From the NCBI RefSeq assembly GCF_001045675.1, contig NZ_LEKT01000001.1:1-64000 (forward strand): a DNA stretch of 64,000 nt, in the 5' to 3' direction. Within the stretch, counting starts at the first letter, position 1. The number at the start of each line of letters is the position of its first letter. Origin of the DNA: Megasphaera cerevisiae DSM 20462 (GTDB lineage Bacteria > Bacillota > Negativicutes > Veillonellales > Megasphaeraceae). The position numbers and the translations under genes are program-made. This document shows, one piece after another, positions 32,991-42,669 of this stretch. The notes under the pieces were generated by a model. It worked only from the letters and a program-made list of their open reading frames with translations, had not been told where the DNA came from and searched no databases.

Positions 32991-35900
32991 ATGGCTAAAT
33001 TTTTTATTGAGCGGCCGGTTTTCGCTATTGTATTCTCGATCATTATCGTCCTTTTAGGCATTATTTCTGTCGTGAATTTATCCATTGCTCAATATCCCAA
33101 GATAACACCTCCGACCGTTTCCATCAGTACCAGCTATCAAGGCGCGAATGCAGAGGTAGTAAACGACGCGGTAGCGCAGGTAATCGAAGAGAAGGTCAAT
33201 GGCGTGGATGGTATGGAAACCATGACGGGGAGCGTCATGGACGATGGCTCTTATAAACTGCGCATACAGTTTGAAACCGGAAAGGATCCGAATATAGCAG
33301 CCGTACAGGTACAGGACCGCGTATCGTCGGCAAACTCGTCTTTGCCGACAACGGTACAGGAAAAAGGAGTTACAAGCAGGAATTCTTCTGAAGATATGGC
33401 GTTCGTTTTTCAGTTATATTCTCCCAATCATACATATGATGCAAAATTTTTGAAAAACTACGGCAGTTTGTATTTATTAGATAGTCTGAAGCGAATTCCC
33501 GGTGTAGGGGATGTAAATGCTATGGGATCTGACTATAGCATGCGTGTCTGGCTTCAGCCCGACAAAATGGCTAAGTTGGGTGTATCGGCCAGTGATGTCG
33601 TATCTGCGGTCAAAAAGCAGAATCTGGAGGCACCGGCAGGCGCTATGGGGGCACGGCCTTCTTCTGACCACCAGGAGTTTCAGTTTACGGCCCGCGTAAA
33701 GGGCCGGTTAGCAGATGCTGCTCAGTTTGGCAATCTTGTGATAGCTGCTAAATCAGATGGCTCTATCGTATATTTGAAGGATATTGCCAGAATAGAATTG
33801 GGAAGTGAAGATTACACGCATGTCACGACTCAGAACGGAAACGAAAGCGCCGGTTTTGCGATTTTGCTGAACAGCGATGCCAATACGCTGGAGGCAATCG
33901 GCAAGGTCAAAACATATTTGGAACAGGCAAAAAAAGATTTTCCGCCGGATATGGATTATCAAGTGTCTGTGGATAATACAAAGTTTATCCGCGAATCCAT
34001 GGTCGATGTCAGCAAAACCTTTGTTGAGGCACTTTTGCTGGTAGCTGTCATCGTATTATTGTTTTTACAGAGCTGGCGTGCTACGCTGATTCCTCTTCTG
34101 GCAATTCCTGTTTCCCTTATCGGTACGTTTGCGGCTTTTATTATTTTGCATTTTACGATCAACACGCTGACGTTGTTTGCGTTGGTATTAGCCATTGGAT
34201 TAGTCGTGGATGATGCGATCGTGGTCATAGAAGCCGTAGAATATCATATGCGGTATGATTTTTTGAATCCCCATGATGCTACCTGTGCAGCTATGAAAGA
34301 GGTATCCGGTCCTATTGTGGCAATTGCCTGCGTATTGGCTTCTGTATTTCTGCCGGTTGCTTTTTTTCAGGGAATGGTAGGCATATTATACCGTCAATTT
34401 GCCTTGACGATTGTCGTTTCTATGGCGTTGTCCGCGCTGGTAGCGCTGACGCTGACACCGGCACTGTGCGTGCAGCTGCTGCATGCCTATCAGCCAACAC
34501 CGCCGCGCGGCAGAGTACGCGTTTTTTTCAGGAAGTTTAATACAGTCTTTGCAGACTGTATCCAGACGTATAGCTTGTATTTGCAGCAATGCATGAAAAA
34601 AACGACAGCAAGCCTGTTTTTTCTGCTGGCATTAATTGGGATCAGCGGTATATTGTATGCGGTGGTACCCAGCACGTTTATTCCCACGGAGGATCAGGGA
34701 CGCTATATTGTGGCTGTCAATTTACCGGAGGCATCTAGTCTGGGCCGTACGAAGGCGGCGTTGGAAAAGCTGGCCGGAATGATACAGAAACAGCCGGGCG
34801 TTTCTCAGGTCATGACGCTTTCGGGCATGGATTTGGTAGGTGGTGGTGATAAATCCAGTGCCGGCGCGATTTTCGTTTCTTTGAATCCCTGGGAAGACCG
34901 TACCAGCAACGCACAAAGTATTCAATCAGAGATCAATCAGACCATGGAAAACGGACGCCATCTGCAGGAAGGAACGGTAATGGCCCTGAATCCGCCGGCT
35001 TTGCCGGGGCTGGGATCTGTCGGCGGCTTTTCGATGATGCTGGAGGATCGGAGCGGCAATACATTGACTGCTTTGGATGCAGCCGCTCAGAAATTTATAG
35101 CAGCCGCACAGCAGCGGCCGGAGATTGGCCGGATTTCAACTGGCTTTACTGCCGGGACACCGGGCTATGAATATGTGGTGGACCGGGATAAGGCCAAGGT
35201 ACTGGGGGTATCGGTCAGTGATATCTTTGATACGTTGCAGATTTTTATGGGCGGAGATGAGGTCAATGATTTTACTCTGTTTGGCCGCAATTATAAGGTA
35301 TCTCTTCAAGCTGACAGCGCGTTCCGCAGTGACGTAAATTCTCTGCAATATTTATATGTAAAAAATTCAAAGAATGATATGGTCCCGTTAAATACCCTGA
35401 TTATACCTAAAAAAGCATATGCACCTTCCGCAATTACTCGCTTTGACGGGGTAAAGGCAGTTCAAATCAATGGCGGTGAAGCCGCGGGATATAGTTCCGG
35501 GCAGGCCATGAAGGCGTTGGAGGAGGTAGCAGCGCAAACGCTGCCGGAGGGATATACCTACGAATGGTCCGGACAAAGCCGAGAAGAACAGAAGTCTTCT
35601 TCTAAAGCGCCCTTGTTGTTTGGCATGGCCTTTTTATTCGCGTTTTTATGTCTGGCAGCTTTATATGAAAGCTGGAGTGTTCCCTTTGCTGTTTTACTGG
35701 CTATTCCGGCGGGTGTATTCGGCGCGTTTTTATTTCAATATATACGAGGTCTGGAAAATAGTATTTATATGCAGATCGGACTGGTCATGCTGATTGGGCT
35801 GGCGGCTAAAAATGCGATTTTGATCGTGGAATTTGCAAAAATAAGAGTCAATCAGGGAATGACGGTACAGCAGGCTGCTATGGAAGCGGCTCAATTGCGG

Positions 35901-36113
35901 GTACGCCCGATTGTAATGACGTCTCTGACCTTTATTATCGGCTGCCTGCCGCTTATGTTTGCCAGCGGCGCCGGTGCCGGCGCCCGTATTTCCATGGGGA
36001 CAGCTGTTGTCGGCGGTATGCTGGCTGCGACAGCAATCGGCATATTCCTTATTCCCGTGTTATTTGTACAGATTGAAAAGCAAACAGAAAAATTTCACTT
36101 TTGGCATCGATAG
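32991..36113 (+). CDS. RND multidrug efflux pump, AcrB type, first of a tandem pair
   Basis: A 1,040-residue HAE1-type pump, near the E. coli AcrB length. Two homologous halves each begin with a membrane helix and a large periplasmic loop. The proton-relay residues fall on AcrB numbering: D407-D408 in GLVVDDAIVVIEAV and K940 in GLAAKNAILIVEF. The start MAKFFIERPVFAIVFSIII is typical. It exports amphipathic drugs or other lipophiles using the proton gradient. It follows the adaptor by 20 bases and is 46 bases from a close paralogue. Confidence 0.95.
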   Translation: MAKFFIERPVFAIVFSIIIVLLGIISVVNLSIAQYPKITPPTVSISTSYQGANAEVVNDAVAQVIEEKVNGVDGMETMTGSVMDDGSYKLRIQFETGKDPNIAAVQVQDRVSSANSSLPTTVQEKGVTSRNSSEDMAFVFQLYSPNHTYDAKFLKNYGSLYLLDSLKRIPGVGDVNAMGSDYSMRVWLQPDKMAKLGVSASDVVSAVKKQNLEAPAGAMGARPSSDHQEFQFTARVKGRLADAAQFGNLVIAAKSDGSIVYLKDIARIELGSEDYTHVTTQNGNESAGFAILLNSDANTLEAIGKVKTYLEQAKKDFPPDMDYQVSVDNTKFIRESMVDVSKTFVEALLLVAVIVLLFLQSWRATLIPLLAIPVSLIGTFAAFIILHFTINTLTLFALVLAIGLVVDDAIVVIEAVEYHMRYDFLNPHDATCAAMKEVSGPIVAIACVLASVFLPVAFFQGMVGILYRQFALTIVVSMALSALVALTLTPALCVQLLHAYQPTPPRGRVRVFFRKFNTVFADCIQTYSLYLQQCMKKTTASLFFLLALIGISGILYAVVPSTFIPTEDQGRYIVAVNLPEASSLGRTKAALEKLAGMIQKQPGVSQVMTLSGMDLVGGGDKSSAGAIFVSLNPWEDRTSNAQSIQSEINQTMENGRHLQEGTVMALNPPALPGLGSVGGFSMMLEDRSGNTLTALDAAAQKFIAAAQQRPEIGRISTGFTAGTPGYEYVVDRDKAKVLGVSVSDIFDTLQIFMGGDEVNDFTLFGRNYKVSLQADSAFRSDVNSLQYLYVKNSKNDMVPLNTLIIPKKAYAPSAITRFDGVKAVQINGGEAAGYSSGQAMKALEEVAAQTLPEGYTYEWSGQSREEQKSSSKAPLLFGMAFLFAFLCLAALYESWSVPFAVLLAIPAGVFGAFLFQYIRGLENSIYMQIGLVMLIGLAAKNAILIVEFAKIRVNQGMTVQQAAMEAAQLRVRPIVMTSLTFIIGCLPLMFASGAGAGARISMGTAVVGGMLAATAIGIFLIPVLFVQIEKQTEKFHFWHR

Positions 36114-36159
36114 CGGCATACCTGCTGTGTGACAGGCTAAGGAGAGATCAGGAGAAACC

Positions 36160-39100
36160 ATGGCTAAATTTTTTATTTACAGACCTATTTTTGCTATTGT
36201 AGTTTCCATTATCATTGTACTGCTGGGGATCGTATCAGCTTTCAATTTGTCGGTGGCCCAGTATCCCAATATATCGCCGCCAACGATTGCCGTCAATACT
36301 AAATATCAGGGGGCGAACGCAGAGGTCATAAATGATACGGTAGCACAGGTCGTGGAAAACCAGGTAAACGGGGTAGACGGCATGCAGTCTATGACCTCTT
36401 CCAGTACGGATACCGGTTTTTATACACTGAATGTGCAGTTTGAAACAGGCACTAATTCCGATATTGATTCCGTACAGACACAAAACCGCGTATCTGAGGT
36501 GAAATCCTCTTTGCCGGATTCGGTGCAGTCGCAGGGAGTTACTACTACTAAGTCTTCTGATGACAGCGCCCTGACCTTTACGTTATATTCCCCTAACGAT
36601 ACGTATGATGCCAAATTTTTGGAAAATTACGGCAATATTTATTTATTGGATGATATTAAGCGGATCAAAGGGGTAGGAGAAATATCCGAGTTTGGAGCTG
36701 ATTACAGCATGCGGGTATGGCTGCAGCCCGAAAAAATGGCCAAGTTGGGCATTGCCGTCAGTCAGGTCATATCGGCCATTGAAAGTCAAAATGTGCAGGC
36801 ACCTGCCGGATCACTGGGAAAGATGCCTGCAGATACGAAACAGGCATTTGAATACACGGTACGGGTACAGGGACGTCTTACGAACGCGGAAAGCTTTGGC
36901 AACATCATTATATCTGCAGCTTCAGATGGCACAATGATTCGCTTGAAGGATATTGCCAAAGTAGAAATGGGCAGCCGGGATTATATTTATAATTCCAAGC
37001 AGAATGGACATGCCAGCGCCGGATTTTCTGTCAAATTGAACAGCGATGCCAATTCATTGGAAACGATTGGACAGATAAAGGCTCTGCTGCAAACCGCGAA
37101 GGAAAAGTTTCCTGCAGGCATGGATTATGCCGTGACCATAGATAATACGAAATTCATATATGAATCAATTTTAGAGGTATGCCGAACCTTGGCAGAAGCC
37201 CTGGCACTGGTTGTACTGGTTGTCTATCTGTTTTTACAGAGCTGGCGGGCAACACTGATTCCGCTGCTGGCAGTTCCGGTTTCACTGATTGGGACTTTTA
37301 CCGCATTTACTTTTTTGGATTTTACTATCAACACCTTGACCTTGTTCGCTATGGTGCTGGCTATCGGCCTGGTAGTAGATGATGCGATCGTTGTTATCGA
37401 GGCCGTGGAGCGGCATATCAGAGATGATGCCATGAGTCCCCGCGAGGCTACACTGCAGGCGATGAAGGAGGTATCAGGACCGGTTATTGCGATTGCTTTC
37501 GTGCTGGCGTCGGTCTTTTTGCCGGTTGCCTTTTTTGGCGGCGTCATGGGAATTTTATATAAGCAATTTGCTTTGACAATCGCATTTTCCATGGGGGTAT
37601 CCGCCTTTGTGGCTTTGTCGCTTACGCCGGCATTGTGTGCCCTGATTTTAAAGCCGCAGCCGGTATTGCGGAAGAATACAATGATATTGACTCGCTTTTT
37701 TGATGCTTTTAACAACTGGCTGCAGAAAACGACGGTTCGGTATGAGCAGACTATTCGGCGGCTCATTCCTAAAGCAAGGCTATGTGTTATGGCATTGGCC
37801 GGGATGTTGGCTTTGACCGGCGTGTTATATCAGTTGGTGCCCAGCTCTTTGGTGCCGGAAGAGGATCAGGGCTATTACATGGTCGGCGTGACGCTGCCGG
37901 AGGGGGCCAGCCTGACACGGACGATTCATGCTATGGACACGCTTTCCGCAAGTATTCAAAAGCAGCCCGGCGTGCAGCAGGTAATGTCTCTGGCTGGAAC
38001 AGATCTGCTGACCGGCTCCTCTAAAACGAATACAGGAGAACTTTTTGTGGGCCTGACTCCCTGGAAGGAACGAACCGGCAGCGGTCTTTCGGCACAAGCG
38101 GAAATACAGAGTACGCTGGCTCACGCTTCTTCCTTTTTGGAGGGAAAGGTCAGCGCTTTCAGCCCGCCGGCATTACCCGGATTGGGTTCCGTAGGCGGAA
38201 TCTCGCTTATGATAGAGGATCGTAATGGCGGTACGTTGTCGAATTTGGATACGATAACAAAAAACTTTATAGAAAAAGCGAAGGCTCATAAGGAAATTGG
38301 TTCTGTTTCTTCGAATTTCAGTACTTCAACGCCAGGCTATCAATTTGATGTTGACCGGCAGAAGGCTGAGGTTTTAGGCGTATCTGTCGATGATGTTTTT
38401 TCCGCTTTGCAAGTATTTCTGGGAGCGGATGAGGTAAACGATTTCACAAAATTCGGACGTAATTATAAAGTCATTCTTCAGGCCGAAAGTCCGTATCGGA
38501 GTGATACGGATACATTGCAGCATGTATTCGTCAAAAGCTCTTCTGACGACATGATTCCGCTGAGCACTCTGGTAACAGCCAAACGCGTGCTGGCACCATC
38601 TGTTATTACACGGTTCAACGGTGTTCAGGCGGCCAAGATCACTGCGTCAGAGGCTTCCGGCTATAGTTCGGGACAGGCAATCCAGGCCTTGGAAGAGGTT
38701 GCCAAAGAAACACTGCCGGATGGCTATACCTATGAATGGACCGGTCAAAGCCGGGAGGAACAGGAGTCTGCCGGGAGAACCCCCATCGTTTTCGGCATGG
38801 CGCTGTTGTTTGCATTTTTGTGCCTGGCAGCCCTGTATGAAAGCTGGAGCGTTCCGTTCGCCGTCTTGTTTTCCATACCTACCGGTATTTTTGGCGCTTT
38901 TGTATTTCAATATATTTCGGGACAGGCTAACAGTGTATATATGCAGATAGGCTTAATCATGCTGATGGGCTTAGCAGCTAAAAATGCGATTCTCATCGTG
39001 GAATTTGCCAAGGTACGAGTGGACCAGGGCATGAGTCCGGAGCAAGCGGCAGCAGAGGCAGCAAAATTACGACTGCGGCCTATTATTATGACTTCGATGG

Positions 39101-39291
39101 CCTTTATCATCGGCTGTATTCCGCTGATGCTGGCGACCGGCGCCGGATCGGCGGCACGGGCCTCCATGGGCACTGCCGTTGTCGGCGGTATGCTGGCCGC
39201 TACAACGCTGGGTATATTTCTTATTCCCATATTATTTATCATGGTGGAACGATTCACGCAAACAATCGGCAGACTGCGGAAATCACGATAA
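36160..39291 (+). CDS. RND multidrug efflux pump, AcrB type, second of a tandem pair
   Basis: A 1,043-residue paralogue of the preceding pump, collinear along the full length. D407-D408 (GLVVDDAIVVIEAV) and K941 (GLAAKNAILIVEF) are kept, so both copies should be proton-driven. Differences concentrate in the periplasmic porter loops, for example MQSMTSSSTDTGFYTLNV against METMTGSVMDDGSYKLRI. AGGAGA lies upstream of the ATG. Tandem pump genes behind one adaptor recall MdtB-MdtC heterotrimers, though independent homotrimers with separate substrates are equally possible. Confidence 0.95.
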   Translation: MAKFFIYRPIFAIVVSIIIVLLGIVSAFNLSVAQYPNISPPTIAVNTKYQGANAEVINDTVAQVVENQVNGVDGMQSMTSSSTDTGFYTLNVQFETGTNSDIDSVQTQNRVSEVKSSLPDSVQSQGVTTTKSSDDSALTFTLYSPNDTYDAKFLENYGNIYLLDDIKRIKGVGEISEFGADYSMRVWLQPEKMAKLGIAVSQVISAIESQNVQAPAGSLGKMPADTKQAFEYTVRVQGRLTNAESFGNIIISAASDGTMIRLKDIAKVEMGSRDYIYNSKQNGHASAGFSVKLNSDANSLETIGQIKALLQTAKEKFPAGMDYAVTIDNTKFIYESILEVCRTLAEALALVVLVVYLFLQSWRATLIPLLAVPVSLIGTFTAFTFLDFTINTLTLFAMVLAIGLVVDDAIVVIEAVERHIRDDAMSPREATLQAMKEVSGPVIAIAFVLASVFLPVAFFGGVMGILYKQFALTIAFSMGVSAFVALSLTPALCALILKPQPVLRKNTMILTRFFDAFNNWLQKTTVRYEQTIRRLIPKARLCVMALAGMLALTGVLYQLVPSSLVPEEDQGYYMVGVTLPEGASLTRTIHAMDTLSASIQKQPGVQQVMSLAGTDLLTGSSKTNTGELFVGLTPWKERTGSGLSAQAEIQSTLAHASSFLEGKVSAFSPPALPGLGSVGGISLMIEDRNGGTLSNLDTITKNFIEKAKAHKEIGSVSSNFSTSTPGYQFDVDRQKAEVLGVSVDDVFSALQVFLGADEVNDFTKFGRNYKVILQAESPYRSDTDTLQHVFVKSSSDDMIPLSTLVTAKRVLAPSVITRFNGVQAAKITASEASGYSSGQAIQALEEVAKETLPDGYTYEWTGQSREEQESAGRTPIVFGMALLFAFLCLAALYESWSVPFAVLFSIPTGIFGAFVFQYISGQANSVYMQIGLIMLMGLAAKNAILIVEFAKVRVDQGMSPEQAAAEAAKLRLRPIIMTSMAFIIGCIPLMLATGAGSAARASMGTAVVGGMLAATTLGIFLIPILFIMVERFTQTIGRLRKSR

Positions 39292-39436
39292 AGCAGTGCC
39301 GTAATGGCCTTTTTTATGTTGATTCTTGAAAACATATGAAGAAAAAAAGTATTGCATATAAAAAATCTGCCGGCTGAAATGAGTCGGCAGATTGTAGTTG
39401 CAGAGAGGATACTCGTTTGTGTTTTTTATTTTATAT

Positions 39437-39475
39437 AATCCTAGCCTTTGAGAAATCAGAGGTTAGGATTCTTTT
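39437..39475. terminator. Bidirectional terminator between the RND operon and the AroD-like gene
   Basis: AATCCTAGCCT and AGGTTAGGATT form an imperfect stem, followed by CTTTTT on the plus strand and an AT-rich tail on the minus. It overlaps the last codons of the minus-strand gene. A short GCC-GTAAT-GGC hairpin plus T6 at 39298-39315 is a weaker first terminator. Confidence 0.7.
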
Positions 39476-40200
39476 TGCAGCAAGGTCTGCAGTACCGTAC
39501 TGGATAACCGTGTTTCTGTTTCTTCACCGCCTGCGGCATAGAGTACCGGAGAGCCGAAGGTGCTGCCTGCCAGCAGCTCTTTTTTGGCAGCCGGGCCGGT
39601 AGGCTCAATAATGATCTGTACTTTCTTACGAGAATCGGCAAAGACAGCGGCTCCGGTTTTCAGGGCTTCAATATCAGCGGCAGACCGGACAGGACAAAGG
39701 AGATGGAACATGGACGCATCGGAATCTGCTATAGCCGTCAGCTTTTGCGTAACCATAGCGGCCGTGCTGCCGCCGGCGAGCCGGAGGGTAATAATAGGGA
39801 CGATGCCGGAGTCGACAGCCCGTTCAGCAATATCATCCATATAGTCTTCACGGAGTGTGGATTCAATTTCCACCGCATCAACCAGACCGGTGCGAACGGC
39901 AAATAAGAGAATGTTGTGGTAATCTGTTTCCGTATGGTAGTATTCCGGTATCTGCGACATATCACAGGAAAAGATCAGTGGAGCTTCGTCAGATTCCTTG
40001 GTAATAGTAAGCAGTGCATTCCAGAGCTGGGAAAAGTTAATGACGCCGTTGAAGCTGCCGCTGTGAAATTGGATCATATCAAAAGGCTTGTTGACGAGCT
40101 GCTGTGTTTTCCGGCCCAGATCAGCAATTGTTTCGCCGCACAGGGGCACACAGATTTGGGGGACAGCGGCATCAAAACGCAGTACGTGTACATTGGACAT
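39463..40200 (-). CDS. Type I 3-dehydroquinate dehydratase-like protein lacking the catalytic residues
   Basis: About 245 residues, the length of AroD, starting at the ATG at 40200 behind AGGAGG. By eye it can be laid along E. coli AroD from strand 1 to the end: VPLCGETIADL, the FDMIQFHSGSF strand against FDILEWRVDHY, PLIFSCDM against PLLFTFRS, TGLVDAVEIES against SGLVDMIDLEL, and STFGSPVLYA near the C-terminus. The residues that make the enzyme work are absent: EWR reads QFH, the catalytic His position reads Arg, the Schiff-base Lys position reads His, and the substrate Arg reads Lys. The fold is probably kept for another role. It stands alone next to tRNA-Arg. Confidence 0.65.
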   Translation of the reverse strand: MSNVHVLRFDAAVPQICVPLCGETIADLGRKTQQLVNKPFDMIQFHSGSFNGVINFSQLWNALLTITKESDEAPLIFSCDMSQIPEYYHTETDYHNILLFAVRTGLVDAVEIESTLREDYMDDIAERAVDSGIVPIITLRLAGGSTAAMVTQKLTAIADSDASMFHLLCPVRSAADIEALKTGAAVFADSRKKVQIIIEPTGPAAKKELLAGSTFGSPVLYAAGGEETETRLSSTVLQTLLQKES

Positions 40201-40267
40201 GGAAAGTTCCTCCTGTTTTTTGCACAACAATATAAATAAAGAGCAGCCATCAAAGGCTGCTCTGGTT

Positions 40268-40342
40268 TGGTGCGCCTAGTAGGATTCGAACCTACGCACC
40301 CGGTTCCGGAGACCGGTGCTCTATCCCCTGAGCTATAGGCGC
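40268..40342 (-). tRNA. tRNA-Arg (anticodon CCG)
   Basis: On the minus strand a full cloverleaf is present: acceptor GCGCCTA/TAGGCGC, D arm GCTC/GAGC, anticodon stem CCGGT/ACCGG with loop CTCCGGA (anticodon CCG), T arm GTAGG-TTCGAAT-CCTAC, and an encoded CCA end. Confidence 0.95.
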
Positions 40343-40479
40343 ATAACAAGGGTCGTAACGACTACCTTCTAATATTACCACGTCTTACAAAGAAATACAA
40401 GAAAAAATTACTTTCAAAGCCTGTCTTTTTCACTAAATATAACTAAAATATAAATTAACCGGAATTGCCGTTTTCTTCC

Positions 40480-40508
40480 TTGACATATTCCCTATAATAG
40501 TGTACCAT
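40480..40508 (+). promoter_or_regulatory. Possible promoter upstream of the S-box riboswitch
   Basis: TTGACA (40480-40485), 17 bases, TACCAT (40503-40508). A second candidate, TTGACG (40594-40599) with TATAGT (40619-40624) at a 19-base gap, is nearer the riboswitch. Which is used cannot be told. Confidence 0.35.
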
Positions 40509-40667
40509 TTCCGTAAACATTGCAATGTGTAGTTGGCTTTAAAGTAATTATTTTCCAGATTGGGAGTTGGATACAATGAGGTACTTAAAAAATTTGACGA
40601 TCATGTGTTGTAACTGCATATAGTGTACTGAAATAGTTTTTACGTTATTATTTCATCGTACATACAT

Positions 40668-40770
40668 CATTCATCGAGAGCAGCAGAAGGACTGGCCTAA
40701 TGAAGCTGCGGCAACCTCCGTCATACGGAACGGTGCCAATTCCAGCAGGATTACCTGACAGATGAGCTAG
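40668..40770 (+). promoter_or_regulatory. SAM-I (S-box) riboswitch
   Basis: The conserved core is all present: ATCGAGAGCAGCAGAAGGAC, the CTGGCCTAATGAAGCTGCGG segment, GGCAACC, a P3 stem (CCGTCATACGG), GGTGCCAATTCC, and a closing ACCTGACAGATGAG that pairs with TCATC of P1. SAM binding would favour the terminator at 40785-40814 and turn off the exporter gene behind it. Confidence 0.93.
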
Positions 40771-40784
40771 CAATAGGATATTTG

Positions 40785-40814
40785 CGCGCATCTGTATAGA
40801 TGACGCGTTTTTTT
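40785..40814 (+). terminator. Expression-platform terminator of the S-box riboswitch
   Basis: CGCGCATC pairs with GATGACGCG (one bulged A), followed by T7. It lies between the riboswitch and the start codon. Confidence 0.85.
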
Positions 40815-40848
40815 ATTTGCATAAAAAAATGAAATGCGGGGTGTTTGC

Positions 40849-42330
40849 ATGACAACAGAACATACTACTACAGGTGCTGCTAATTCAGCCTTTTTTAAAA
40901 GTGAGGATTGGTGGGCGGTATGGCTGGGTTTGCTGATTTTTATATTGGGAGCCGGTCAGATTTGGAATTTGGATTTATTGGGGTGGGTGTCACGATTTAG
41001 CGTTTGGATCGACCCGGAGCAGGCTGTACAGGCCAGTTCAAAGTCGTTTGCATGGTTGAACGGCATTGAGTCTGCTGTGATCACGTATCTATTTGTTTTG
41101 GTTATTACGACGGCTGGAGCGTATTTCATGGGCAGTCGTATTCGGAATTTTGCTTTGGGGTTTACGGTAATGTATTGGATTACCGTAGGAACTAGTATTC
41201 TTGGTAATTACGCATATTTAGCGGCGACTCCGAACAGCCGCGATGCCTTTCATATTTCATGGTCTCTCAGTTTGGGAGAACTGGGTTTTGTATTTGCGTT
41301 GCTTGTCGGGTTAATTATCGGTAATTTTTTTCCCAAAACGGCGCAGTTCTTATCTGATGCGGCCAAGCCGGAGTGGTATATCAAAACCGGTATTGTGATT
41401 CTTGGCATGAGTATTGGCATTCAGACGATTGGCGCATTGAGCCTGGCTGGAACGGTCATCGTTCGCGGTATATGCGCTGTCGTGGAGGCGTATTTGATTT
41501 ACTGGCCTGTTGTGTATATTGTGGCCCGGAAATTTTTCCGCTTTACGCCGGAATGGGCAGCTCCCATGGCCTCGGGTATTTCCATCTGCGGTGTAGCGGC
41601 AGCTATTGCGACGGGCAGTGCCATCCGGGCCCGCCAGATTATTCCGACAATTCTGGCTTCGGTCATTATTGTATTCGTGGCGGTTGAACTATTGATACTG
41701 CCGTTTGCCGCGTCCTACTTTTTACCGGGTGAACCTATGGTAGCCGGATCGTGGCTGGGATTAGTCGTTAAGAGTGACGGTGGTGCCGTCGCTTCCGGGG
41801 CGATTGCCGATACCTTGATCCGCAATCAGGCGCTGCAGCAATTTGGTATCCGCTATCAGGAAGGATGGGTGCTGATGGCCACGACGACTTCCAAAGTGTT
41901 TATTGATATTTTTATCGGCATTTGGTCTTTTGTTTTGGCTATTGTATGGTCTGTATATCATTTAAATAGTAAGCGCGCGGCTGCGGATACCTCATATACG
42001 GTTTCCAAAAGAGAAATTTGGGAACGGTTTCCGAAATTTATTATTGGTTTTGCGGCGACCTTGATCATTATTTTTGCTGCCGGCTATATACAGCCGGATA
42101 TTGTTAAGGCAGCCAAGGCCGGTGCAGGGCAAGCCAATCTGCTGCGCGGTGTCTTTTTCAGCTTGTGCTTTTTCTCTATTGGATTGGTAACCAATGTACG
42201 CAAGCTTTGGCATGCCGGTCTTGGCCGGGTTATCGGCGTCTATGCGGTGGCATTGCTGGGATTCATCATATGGGTTGGCTTGATTATTTCATGGATTTTT
42301 TATCATGGTGTCGTACCGCCTGTCGTGTAA
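40849..42330 (+). CDS. YeiH-type putative sulfate/anion exporter (UPF0324 family), SAM-riboswitch controlled
   Basis: About 493 residues with ten to twelve membrane segments. Family marks are KTGIVILGMSIGIQTIG near 183, APMASGISICGVAAAIATGS near 243, and WLGLVVKSDGGAVASGAIAD near 305, ending in RGVFFSLCFFSIGLVTN near 442. An N-terminal extension of about 120 residues with three extra helices makes it longer than E. coli YeiH (about 350). The ATG at 40849 is preferred over 40834 because GGGG lies at a better distance. An S-box upstream ties it to methionine or sulfur economy; the cargo is unproven. Confidence 0.85.
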   Translation: MTTEHTTTGAANSAFFKSEDWWAVWLGLLIFILGAGQIWNLDLLGWVSRFSVWIDPEQAVQASSKSFAWLNGIESAVITYLFVLVITTAGAYFMGSRIRNFALGFTVMYWITVGTSILGNYAYLAATPNSRDAFHISWSLSLGELGFVFALLVGLIIGNFFPKTAQFLSDAAKPEWYIKTGIVILGMSIGIQTIGALSLAGTVIVRGICAVVEAYLIYWPVVYIVARKFFRFTPEWAAPMASGISICGVAAAIATGSAIRARQIIPTILASVIIVFVAVELLILPFAASYFLPGEPMVAGSWLGLVVKSDGGAVASGAIADTLIRNQALQQFGIRYQEGWVLMATTTSKVFIDIFIGIWSFVLAIVWSVYHLNSKRAAADTSYTVSKREIWERFPKFIIGFAATLIIIFAAGYIQPDIVKAAKAGAGQANLLRGVFFSLCFFSIGLVTNVRKLWHAGLGRVIGVYAVALLGFIIWVGLIISWIFYHGVVPPVV

Positions 42331-42389
42331 AGGCTGAAATTTTTATAAAATAATGAAGTGCGTTATAATAGCAGAAAGGGGAGATTGAG

Positions 42390-42611
42390 ATGACAGATCG
42401 TTCATTGCATCGTGCAGATCCTACAGCAGATGCATATTACTATAAGCAGGCACATCAGCAGATCAGCCAGCAGGTGCAGGAGGCCGGACTGGAGTCAGAT
42501 GCCGACGAATATTTCGAACTGCAGCCAATAGAAAAAAAACTTTGTGCCTATTCGCTTGGTCTGGGGCTGATTTTACTGGCCGTCTTTATTCTGGTTTTTG
42601 AGATATTTTAG
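42390..42611 (+). CDS. Small protein with one C-terminal membrane helix
   Basis: A 73-residue protein behind a good site (AAAGGGGAGA). The first 45 residues are polar, rich in Gln, Ala, Asp and Tyr (QAHQQISQQVQEAGLE); the last 22 form one hydrophobic helix (SLGLGLILLAVFILVFEIF). This suggests a tail-anchored inner-membrane protein. It lies 59 bases after the YeiH-type gene and may be co-transcribed. I do not recognise a family. Confidence 0.7.
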   Translation: MTDRSLHRADPTADAYYYKQAHQQISQQVQEAGLESDADEYFELQPIEKKLCAYSLGLGLILLAVFILVFEIF

Positions 42612-42669
42612 AATGGTATGACGGCGGGGCAGCGTAAATTTTTATAATATAGTTTAGGAGGAGACTTCG

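Noticed and set aside
40480-40498. TTGACA followed seven bases later by TATAAT
   Set aside because: The two boxes are far too close to act together; the TTGACA was instead paired with TACCAT at 17 bases, at low confidence.
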